DNA from: Oscillospiraceae bacterium
Lineage (GTDB): Bacteria; Bacillota; Clostridia; Oscillospirales; Oscillospiraceae
Length of the DNA: 5,171 bases
Reading direction: 5' to 3'
Assembly (NCBI GenBank): GCA_017620315.1
Contig: JAFZQQ010000208.1
Coordinates: 1-5,171 of the forward strand
Shown: positions 1-5,171 of the stretch, piece after piece
How the letters are laid out: each line of letters starts with the position of its first letter
How positions within the stretch are numbered: the first letter of the stretch is position 1
The notes under the pieces: generated by a model
Told to the model about the DNA's origin: nothing
What the model saw: only the letters and a program-made list of their open reading frames with translations
Database searches by the model: none
Position numbers and translations under genes: made by a program

Positions 1-55
1 ATACACCTACAACGAAGCCGGCAAGGCGCTCGTCCCCGCCGGCCCGCAGCTGTAA
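1..55 (+). CDS. C-terminal end of an unidentified protein (5'-truncated by the window)
   Basis: The frame starting at base 2 reads YTYNEAGKALVPAGPQL and stops at TAA (53-55). Only 17 residues are visible, too few to recognise a family, so no function is offered. It is accepted as a real gene end because the stop is followed 20 bases later by a strong intrinsic terminator in the same direction and because the codons are GC-rich at third positions, like the large gene in this window. It is convergent with the small minus-strand gene at 292-444. Confidence 0.7.
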   Translation, partial: YTYNEAGKALVPAGPQL

Positions 56-75
56 TTTATCTGTCCGCATACCTT

Positions 76-108
76 CCGAGCGGGGCGTCTGCCCCGCTCG
101 GTTTTTTT
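76..108 (+). terminator. Rho-independent terminator of the plus-strand gene
   Basis: An 11-bp perfect GC-rich stem (76-86 with 91-101, arm CCGAGCGGGGC) closes a four-base loop (87-90) and is followed at once by seven T (102-108). It lies 20 bases after the stop codon at 53-55. The minus strand has no T-run after this stem, so it works in the plus direction only. Confidence 0.95.
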
Positions 109-127
109 GAATACCGCGATAAAAAGC

Positions 128-156
128 TTTTCAACCGGCGCGGGCTGTGGTATCAT
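128..156 (+). promoter_or_regulatory. Possible extended -10 promoter, plus strand
   Basis: TTTTCA (128-133) is separated by 17 bases from TATCAT (151-156), which is preceded by TGG (148-150), giving an extended -10 element. Transcription would start near 163. No gene with a ribosome binding site follows on this strand. A transcript would contain the perfect hairpin at 180-219 and, if it continued, would be antisense to the 50-residue gene. The -35 matches consensus at only four of six positions, so the call is tentative. Confidence 0.3.
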
Positions 157-179
157 TTGACCCGCGCGCAGGCTATTTC

Positions 180-219
180 AGAAGCAAACGGGACGCCGCC
201 TGGCGTCCCGTTTGCTTCT
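180..219. other. 18-bp perfect hairpin between convergent genes, possible minus-strand 3' end
   Basis: Bases 180-197 pair perfectly with 202-219 around a four-base loop (198-201); the arm core is GAAGCAAACGGGACGCC. It lies 73 bases beyond the stop of the 50-residue minus-strand gene, where a terminator for that transcript would be expected. However, neither strand has a proper T-run after the stem (TT on the plus strand, TGAAATAG on the minus strand). It may define an RNA 3' end by processing or weak termination, or be the product of a small plus-strand transcript from the promoter-like sequence at 128-156. Confidence 0.5.
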
Positions 220-291
220 TGAGCGGTAATTGTCCCGTTTTTATCCGATCGTTCAATCCGTATTCTCCTCGGCGAAAGGACGGAAGCAGGC

Positions 292-444
292 TTACTCTAC
301 CCCCTCGATGTACTGTTCCTCCGCTTTTTGCTCCGCGTCGATCAGCAGACGCTTCGCGTCCCAGATATTGCCCTTCTCCAGCAGTTCAAGCGCGTCCTCG
401 GCAGCGGAAACCATCAGATGATAGAGCTTTTCATAGTCCGGCAT
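292..444 (-). CDS. Small acidic helical protein of 50 residues, function unknown
   Basis: The product begins MPDYEKLYHLMVSAAEDALE. It looks like two amphipathic helices, about residues 3-24 and 28-47, joined at G25-N26. There are 13 acidic and 5 basic residues and no signal peptide or membrane segment, so it should be cytosolic. From memory, small proteins of this shape (YxxLY near the start, A-L-E-x-L-E-x-G/x-N in the middle, A-Q/E-Q-x-x-E-E-x-Y near the end) are widespread hypothetical proteins in Clostridia and their prophages; no function is known to me. The ATG at 442-444 is chosen over an upstream start at 522 because GAGGAGGAC (451-459) lies at ideal distance, while the longer form would start inside the upstream RNA and read through its terminator. 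The gene has no promoter of its own and depends on read-through from the structured RNA at 460-633. Confidence 0.8.
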   Translation of the reverse strand: MPDYEKLYHLMVSAAEDALELLEKGNIWDAKRLLIDAEQKAEEQYIEGVE

Positions 445-450
445 GGTGTA

Positions 451-459
451 GTCCTCCTC
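451..459 (-). promoter_or_regulatory. Shine-Dalgarno site abutting the upstream terminator U-tract
   Basis: The minus strand reads GAGGAGGAC here, with AGGAGG at 453-458 and eight bases between it and the ATG at 442-444. It fixes the start of the 50-residue gene. Its first base directly follows the last U of the terminator tract (460-471), so termination at that tract would leave the ribosome binding site out of the transcript. That arrangement is typical of attenuated leaders. Confidence 0.85.
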
Positions 460-493
460 AAAAATAAAAAAGTGGCGCAGCGAGCCGCGCCAC
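460..493 (-). terminator. Rho-independent terminator at the 3' end of the structured RNA
   Basis: On the minus strand GTGGCGC (493-487) pairs with GCGCCAC (478-472) around an eight-base loop (479-486). It is followed immediately by T6-A-T5 (471-460). The seven-pair stem is GC-rich and the U-tract is long, so termination should be efficient. It closes the RNA that starts near 633 and separates it from the 50-residue gene. Confidence 0.85.
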
Positions 494-633
494 CGAAAAA
501 CGCAGAGGCTCCCTGCCGCCAAGCAAGTCCAAGCGCACGCAAAGTGTGATGAACGAGAGCATGCGTTTTTGCCACAGTGTTATGGACAGAAACGCACACT
601 TTGCGTGTTTGATGCTTTATTGACTTGCTTGGC
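460..633 (-). ncRNA. Structured non-coding RNA or attenuator leader, about 172 nt, family not recognised
   Basis: A promoter at 640-668 places the transcript start at about 633, exactly the first base of a 12-bp perfect helix P1 (622-633 with 518-529; 5' arm GCCAAGCAAGUC). After an internal loop (608-621 and 530-535) comes a 13-bp perfect helix P2 (595-607 with 536-548; 5' arm CACGCAAAGUGUG). The 46-base apical region contains a small hairpin (572-585, five pairs including one wobble). Its strand AAAAACGCA (570-562) is perfectly complementary to UGCGUUUUU (504-496) in the 3' tail; GCUCUC (560-555) can extend this by pairing with GGGAGC (513-508). The terminator at 460-493 follows. The region is clearly less GC-rich than the flanking coding DNA. 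I see no convincing open reading frame with a ribosome binding site. It does not match my recollection of T-box, 6S, SRP or common riboswitch consensus sequences. The raiA-motif RNA class of Firmicutes is an untested alternative. RNA nature is well supported; the family and role are unknown. Confidence 0.7.
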
Positions 634-639
634 ATATTT

Positions 640-668
640 ATACTACCATTTCCCGACGGTTTTTGCAA
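640..668 (-). promoter_or_regulatory. Sigma-A type promoter of the structured RNA
   Basis: On the minus strand TTGCAA (668-663) is followed by a 17-base spacer and TAGTAT (645-640). TGG (648-646) gives an extended -10. The predicted start is about seven bases on, at 633, which is the first base of helix P1. The match between the predicted start and the helix end supports both calls. Confidence 0.75.
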
Positions 669-677
669 GGAAAATCG

Positions 678-695
678 TTCGACAAGTTTCGACAA
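678..695 (-). promoter_or_regulatory. Tandem Spo0A boxes upstream of the RNA promoter
   Basis: The minus strand contains TTGTCGAA twice (695-688 and 685-678), exactly one 10-bp period apart. The known Spo0A box consensus is TGTCGAA, and tandem boxes with 10-bp spacing are the classic arrangement at Spo0A-controlled promoters such as abrB of Bacillus subtilis. Relative to the predicted start at 633 the boxes cover about -45 to -62, with nine bases between the nearer box and the -35 element. That upstream position fits activation better than repression. Binding itself is inferred. Confidence 0.7.
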
Positions 696-718
696 TAATA
701 CCGCGGACGAATGCATGG

Positions 719-762
719 AAAAAGGCTGTCTCTAAAACGCATCGTGCGTTTTGAGACAGCCT
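719..762 (-). terminator. Rho-independent terminator of the large surface-protein gene
   Basis: On the minus strand AGGCTGTCTC (762-753) and AAAACGCA (752-745) pair with TGCGTTTT (741-734) and GAGACAGCCT (732-723) around the three-base loop 742-744, with one bulged base at 733. T5 overlaps and follows the stem (723-719). The stem starts four bases after the TAA at 767-769. The complement on the plus strand lacks a good T-run, so it mainly serves the minus-strand gene. Confidence 0.9.
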
Positions 763-766
763 CATT

Positions 767-3700
767 TTATGGCCGGTCAAGCCCCAGCGTGTCAAGCACG
801 ATCTGCTTGGGCGCGAAGAAGGTCTCGTCCTTCGTGAATTCGAGCTGCGCGCCGATGGACGCGGGGACGTCCGTGCGGACCACGCGCAGCGTGCCGTCGC
901 AGCGGAGCGAGAGCGAGGATACCTCGTCGCCGCGCATATCGAGCCGCAGCGTTCCCTCGTCATACGAGATATCGAGCGTCTTTGTCTCGGGCGCCACAGA
1001 CGCGGCAAGCTGCGTCATGGCGGTCTCGTCAAGTCTCACGGTATAGCGCATGCCGTCCGTGGTCTGGACGCACTCCGCCTCGCCAAGCAGAAACGCCTCA
1101 TAGGCAAGGTGCATCAGCCTTGCCGTGTCGCGGAACAGCGCGCCGTTCCTGTCGACGTTCACGCCCGCGCCGGTGCTTGCGGCGTCGTTCGTGTAGTAAA
1201 GCCTCGCGCCGCGTCTGGATATGCACGAAAGCTCCTTCCCGTAGCGGTTGGTGCGCTGCCAGAGCAGCTTTTCATCCACCAGCAGCGGCCCGCAGTCCGC
1301 GCTCAGCGAAACGTTGGCGCTGAGCGGGTCTCGCGTAACAAGCTGCGTCCAGATCAGAATGAGCTGCTTGAGCTGCGCGTCGATCTGCTTTGCGTCCTTG
1401 TACTCGCCGGAATTGATCGCCGTGCGGACAGCCTGCGGAAGCGTATGCTCGCCCGGCTCGTCAGCAAGGCGGAGCTCCGCGTGGGCGTCTCCCGCGCTGC
1501 CGTTCCAGCCCATGGTCAAAGCTGTCGGTTCGCCGTCGGTGAGCGAGAGCTCAAGCTGCACCGTCTCCGTCTCCGGCACGGAGGGTATCCCCTGCGGAAG
1601 AACGGCCTTCAGTATCTGCTCCGCCGCCGCGCCGTGCGCCGCCGCGTGATAGGTCTTGACGCCGTTTATCTCCTGAGCGGATACCTCGACCTCGCGGTAA
1701 AGCCCGGCGATATGCGGCAGAAGCTTTGAATAATCCGGCAGGACACCTTCGGCTTTGTACGCCTTGCCGTTTTCAAGCAGCATGACTCCGTCGCAGTAGT
1801 ACAGCGGGATATCCTGCCACATGACGCAGGACACGCGCTTATCCGCGCATGCCGTCGTAAAATACCCGACGTCGGCGTCAAAGCTCTTTCCGTTGACGTT
1901 TGCGGAGACCGAGAGCTTCATATCGAGGTCGCTGCGTTCGGCATAGTTGTGCAGCAGCATATAAAGGCTCATGCTGTCCGAAAGGCCCGGCGCAAGCTTC
2001 AGCACCGCCGCGGCCGCGCCGCCGAGCAGCAGGGCAAGGACAAGGAACACGATCCTCACCGCCCTGCGGCGGCGTTTGCGCTTCTTTTCCTTCTGCTTTT
2101 CCTCCTCCGTCAGCTCGCGCTTCGGCTTTTTATGCGCCGCCAACGCAATGACCAGCGCAAGGACGAAGAATGCCGCGCCGCCCACGAGCGCCCATACCCA
2201 CCACGGCGTCGCGGTGGAGATGACCGTCAGCTCCAGCTCTTTTTCAGCCGTTTCAAAGGTCAGATAGCTGCCCATTTTCCCGGTATCAAGGCGCCGCCAC
2301 GAGCCGTTCTCGCGCACATACAGCTCAACGTGGTCAGAGATCCCGTCCGGCGGAAGATAGCGCACCGTATGGCTCGCAGCGCCGTCCTCCGGAAGCTTGA
2401 GCTGCCACTGCTCGAGCAGCGTCTTACGATAGGAAAGCAGACGGTTTCGCAAGGTATCCGGCTCGCCGTCGTCGTAATCGTAGACGGCGGGAGACGCCAC
2501 CGTCGCCGCGGCGTCGTCAAATGCACCCTCAACGATGAAGGTCGGTCGCGCCGCACTGCGCGTAACGTCGCTCGCGAGCGCGGCGACGCAGGGCTCGTAA
2601 ACCGCGTTCACAATCGTGTCGAAGCGAAGCTTGTTCAGCTCGCTGCGATCCCAGCGGGCATATTTCCCTTCCTGCTGCGGAAGCTCGGGAAAAGCCGAGG
2701 CGTCAAAGCTGTCTCCGTACTTGAACTCGACGGTGTGGATCGCCTTGCCGTTCACGTTGAAGGCGAGCGTAAAGCTTCTGAACCGCTCCGGAAGTCCGCC
2801 AAGCGCCAGCAGCTGCTCATATTCTATCGGCTCGGCTTTGCCGCGCACGCTGACGCGGTCTATACCCGCAATATCGTCGCCGACGAAGAGATTGCCCGTC
2901 AGGGTCCCCGCCTCCGAGCCCATTATGGCGCCTGCGTATTGCGTGCTTTCCGCTATCTCAACGAGCGCGCGGCAGTCCTCCATGCGCAGCGACGAGCGCT
3001 CTGACTTGCCCGCGCCGACGATACCGCCGACATTTTTCCCGCCCGCGAGCGAGCAGCGCGACCAGCAGCCGCGTATCGTGTTGTCCGCGAATCCCGCCAC
3101 TCCGCCGACGCAGTCGCCCTCGCTCGTCACGGCACCGTACGCCTCGCAGCCGCTGATAAAGCCGAGCGTCGCGCTGCCGCAAACCGAAGCGGAGTTGTCG
3201 CGCTTGCAGACGACGGCGCCCGTGTTTTCGCAGTCCTGAAGCACGCATTTGAGCTCATAGCGCTTGTGCAGAGCCGTGGTGATCGAGCCCGCCTCGCTCT
3301 CCGGGTCAAGCTCGTTGAAAATCATCATCGCCCCGGCGATACCGCCGACGTCAATGTCTCCGCTGACCTCGCCCGTGTTGGAGCAGAGCAGCACCTTTCC
3401 GTTCACCGCCGCGTCTACGTCCCTGTCCGAGGTGTCCTCCACCACATCGGCGGCAGACAGCTGCTGCGTCTCCTCAACGGCGTCAAGAAGCGTGTTCATC
3501 ATAGCGTTGAACTGGCGGCTGATCTGCCTTACGTCCTCAAGGACTCTGTCCGATGAGGTTTTGACCTCATTGTTCAAAAGCTCAAGGTTGTTCGATATCC
3601 CGCGCATCGCGTCGTAAAGCGCTCCGGCGTTCGCGTCCGTTTCCTCTCCGAGCGTCTCAAAATTGAGTTTATCCTGCTCGTTGAGGTATTCAAGCAGCTT

Positions 3701-5171
3701 TGCTGCGCTGCTGAGGGAAGCTTCGAGCTTGTTCGAGGCGTCGCGCATAAGTCCCGCGCAGTCTTGCAGCCCATCAAGCGCCCGCTGCGCCGCTTCAACG
3801 TCGTCCCGCAGCGCTTCCGTCTCCCGCTCTGCCTCTGCCGAGGCTTTTTCCAGATGCTCAAGCGCGAGCGCGATATGGTCGAACGCCCCTCCTTCGTCGC
3901 CGATGCGCCCGTCGGCTATGATACCCAAGCCCTCGCGTATGCTGTATATGCCTTCGGTCAGCGCATCGGGACGCACGCGTGTGTTCTCCTGTATCAGCAG
4001 CATCCCCTCAGCGGCTCTGCGCATTCCCTCGCCCGCGGAGACAAGCACGCCGCCGAGCGGGTGCATGCGGATATACTCCGGGACAAGGTGCAAAGCAAGC
4101 TCGTTGACCTTTCGCGTCAGATACGCCGCCCTCTCAAGCGGAAGATTGGGATAAAGCGCCTCCGCGTCGCGCTTTGCTTCCTCGACGGTGCCCGACACAA
4201 GCTCGGAAAGCCCCGACAGTACGGAGGACACTGTTCCGAGCGCCGCAGCCGTTTCGCGCAGGCCTTCGCTCACCTCGCCAAGCGCACCGCCGGTGCGAAT
4301 GCCGTCAGCGCCGCGTTTGCCGTAGACCAGCTCCCGCCATTCCTCCTCGCTCATTCCAAAGCGCGGAGAAACAGTCAGATCCATTGTAGCAAGTCCGCGC
4401 TCGATCCGCTTTGCACCGTCGTTTATGATATCAAGAGCCGTTCTGAGCTCCGCCGCCATCGCCGACAGCTCGCCGAACGCCGCGCCATCCGTCCCGTCCG
4501 GAAGGTCGGCCTCCGCGAGAGCTCCCTCCAGCGCGTCCAGCGCCTTTGAAAGCGTACCCGCCGCGTCAGCAAGCTCCTGCGTGACGTCGCGCAGCTGCGG
4601 AATGACGACTTCGATGATATCGCCGCCGCGGTTTATCTCCGTCACGACGCTGTCGATGTTGTCTGTCAGTCCATCTGTAAGGGCCTTTGCGCTGCTTTGC
4701 GCGTCGTCGACGCAAGAGTTGATCGCGCTGAGACGCGCCGAAACCGTATCCGAGGCGTTTTCCGCGTCGTTCACGGTCTTGTTGATCAACGCGCTGAGGG
4801 TGTTCAGCTCATCGCGTACGTGCTCGATCGAGCTCTCCTGCATGTCGAGCTTGATATAGGGCTCGGCTATGCCGACGATTCCGCCGACCTCGCGCCGCCC
4901 GTATATTCGCCCGTCGTTGACGCAGGAGGATATATGCCCTCTGCTGCGTCCCGCGATACCGCCGACATTGTAGCCGATGTGCTGATAGCCGACGCCGCCA
5001 TAGTTGTGGCAGCCGAGCACGGCCCCGTCGGAGAAGCCCACAATGCCGCCGCTGTCAACGGTCACGTTGTATATATCGGGACTTATGAGCCCATTCAGTC
5101 CGCTCGCAAGACTCAGCTCAAGGCTCTCGAAGGACAGCGAGGGGTCGATGGTGTTGGTGTTTACATAGGCG
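767..5171 (-). CDS. Giant GLUG-repeat surface protein with coiled coil and two membrane helices (N-terminus outside the window)
   Basis: The frame is open from the window edge to TAA at 767-769. At least 1467 codons are present and the start lies beyond 5171. Residues are counted here from the first full codon at 5170. Residues 40-103 and 591-763 are glycine-rich GLUG-type repeats (GGIVG, VGGIAG, VGGVAG, with C-x-N-x-G strands), expected to form extracellular beta-solenoid turns. Between them, residues 110-575 form a long predicted helical/coiled-coil region broken by prolines at about 341-371. Residues 800-860 resemble a Listeria-Bacteroides (Flg_new-type) beta-grasp repeat, with the core Trp at 840 and a final NAVYEP. 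Residues 861-988 are a membrane-proximal region of unknown fold. A hydrophobic helix (989-1012), a Lys/Arg/Glu-rich loop (1013-1036, with RKRRRR at its end) and a second helix (1040-1057) follow. The last ~407 residues are probably extracellular again. No LPXTG motif is seen. A role in surface attachment or sensing is inferred only. Confidence 0.9.
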   Translation of the reverse strand, partial: AYVNTNTIDPSLSFESLELSLASGLNGLISPDIYNVTVDSGGIVGFSDGAVLGCHNYGGVGYQHIGYNVGGIAGRSRGHISSCVNDGRIYGRREVGGIVGIAEPYIKLDMQESSIEHVRDELNTLSALINKTVNDAENASDTVSARLSAINSCVDDAQSSAKALTDGLTDNIDSVVTEINRGGDIIEVVIPQLRDVTQELADAAGTLSKALDALEGALAEADLPDGTDGAAFGELSAMAAELRTALDIINDGAKRIERGLATMDLTVSPRFGMSEEEWRELVYGKRGADGIRTGGALGEVSEGLRETAAALGTVSSVLSGLSELVSGTVEEAKRDAEALYPNLPLERAAYLTRKVNELALHLVPEYIRMHPLGGVLVSAGEGMRRAAEGMLLIQENTRVRPDALTEGIYSIREGLGIIADGRIGDEGGAFDHIALALEHLEKASAEAERETEALRDDVEAAQRALDGLQDCAGLMRDASNKLEASLSSAAKLLEYLNEQDKLNFETLGEETDANAGALYDAMRGISNNLELLNNEVKTSSDRVLEDVRQISRQFNAMMNTLLDAVEETQQLSAADVVEDTSDRDVDAAVNGKVLLCSNTGEVSGDIDVGGIAGAMMIFNELDPESEAGSITTALHKRYELKCVLQDCENTGAVVCKRDNSASVCGSATLGFISGCEAYGAVTSEGDCVGGVAGFADNTIRGCWSRCSLAGGKNVGGIVGAGKSERSSLRMEDCRALVEIAESTQYAGAIMGSEAGTLTGNLFVGDDIAGIDRVSVRGKAEPIEYEQLLALGGLPERFRSFTLAFNVNGKAIHTVEFKYGDSFDASAFPELPQQEGKYARWDRSELNKLRFDTIVNAVYEPCVAALASDVTRSAARPTFIVEGAFDDAAATVASPAVYDYDDGEPDTLRNRLLSYRKTLLEQWQLKLPEDGAASHTVRYLPPDGISDHVELYVRENGSWRRLDTGKMGSYLTFETAEKELELTVISTATPWWVWALVGGAAFFVLALVIALAAHKKPKRELTEEEKQKEKKRKRRRRAVRIVFLVLALLLGGAAAAVLKLAPGLSDSMSLYMLLHNYAERSDLDMKLSVSANVNGKSFDADVGYFTTACADKRVSCVMWQDIPLYYCDGVMLLENGKAYKAEGVLPDYSKLLPHIAGLYREVEVSAQEINGVKTYHAAAHGAAAEQILKAVLPQGIPSVPETETVQLELSLTDGEPTALTMGWNGSAGDAHAELRLADEPGEHTLPQAVRTAINSGEYKDAKQIDAQLKQLILIWTQLVTRDPLSANVSLSADCGPLLVDEKLLWQRTNRYGKELSCISRRGARLYYTNDAASTGAGVNVDRNGALFRDTARLMHLAYEAFLLGEAECVQTTDGMRYTVRLDETAMTQLAASVAPETKTLDISYDEGTLRLDMRGDEVSSLSLRCDGTLRVVRTDVPASIGAQLEFTKDETFFAPKQIVLDTLGLDRP

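Noticed and set aside
173..256. Mini-ORF with a TTG start and a GAGGAG upstream (265-270), minus strand, 27 codons
   Set aside because: The spacing is good, but almost the whole reading frame is the perfect hairpin arms, the start is a rare codon, and the product resembles nothing I know. Kept only as a curiosity.
147..467. 106-codon plus-strand open frame
   Set aside because: It has no ribosome binding site, crosses the perfect hairpin at 180-219, is antisense to the well-supported 50-residue gene, and has an unstructured Ser/Pro/Arg-rich composition typical of a shadow frame.
292..522. 76-codon version of the small minus-strand gene
   Set aside because: The earlier start lies inside the structured RNA and its frame would run through the terminator stem and U-tract. 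The ATG at 444 has the strong ribosome binding site.
518..633. Inverted repeat ends interpreted as a MITE or small mobile element
   Set aside because: No target-site duplication flanks 518 or 633, and the repeat end coincides with the predicted transcript start, which fits an RNA helix better.
414..635. Leaderless ATG at 633-635 opening a frame through the structured RNA
   Set aside because: There is no ribosome binding site, the start sits at or just before the predicted transcript start, the sequence is locked in perfect helices, and the product is low-complexity basic.
460..640. T-box leader, 6S RNA or cobalamin riboswitch
   Set aside because: GGUGGCGCGG near 494 only loosely resembles the T-box core and lacks the ACCGCG continuation. 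The 5' end pairs internally rather than with the 3' end as in 6S RNA, and the GCCAC-like word at 571-575 is not in a cobalamin-riboswitch context. This is a comparison from memory only.
1949..4549. Long plus-strand open frames (for example 1949-3004 and 3764-4549)
   Set aside because: They lie antisense to the large GC-rich gene, are rich in Arg/Ala/Ser, lack ribosome binding sites, and show no recognisable domains. They are by-products of the GC-rich coding strand.
5063..5065. GTG as the start codon of the large gene
   Set aside because: The frame stays open for 35 more codons to the window edge, the upstream residues read as ordinary protein, and no ribosome binding site precedes the GTG, so the gene is 5'-truncated by the window.

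Overview
The window looks like chromosomal DNA of a fairly GC-rich, Gram-positive, spore-forming bacterium of the Clostridia, perhaps a gut lineage. The grounds are a strong AGGAGG-type ribosome binding site, extended -10 promoters, a small acidic protein of a type common in clostridial genomes, a very large GLUG-repeat surface protein anchored by membrane helices, and two exact Spo0A-box words in front of a promoter. No species can be named from this stretch.

Layout. Positions 1-55 hold the last 17 codons of a plus-strand gene, closed by a textbook Rho-independent terminator (76-108). Positions 109-291 contain no convincing gene. They hold a possible plus-strand promoter (128-156) and an 18-bp perfect hairpin (180-219) between the two convergent genes. 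A 50-residue minus-strand gene lies at 292-444. Directly in front of it, on the same strand, is a roughly 172-nt structured RNA (about 633 down to 460). It has a strong promoter, tandem 0A boxes upstream, two long perfect helices, a potential pseudoknot with its 3' tail, and a terminator whose U-tract runs straight into the small gene's Shine-Dalgarno sequence. From 767 to the right edge the minus strand is one long coding region of at least 1467 codons. Its 5' end lies outside the window and its own terminator is at 719-762.

How the parts relate. The surface protein is probably transcribed separately and ends at 719-762. The RNA and the 50-residue gene form the next unit on the same strand: the RNA promoter is the only one I see for the small gene, so that gene would be made only when transcription reads through the terminator. 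The 0A boxes suggest the unit responds to the starvation/sporulation regulator Spo0A. This RNA/small-protein unit is the part of the window most likely to be undescribed. I could not match the RNA to a named family from memory. Its function, its ligand (if any) and its dependence on Spo0A are inferences.
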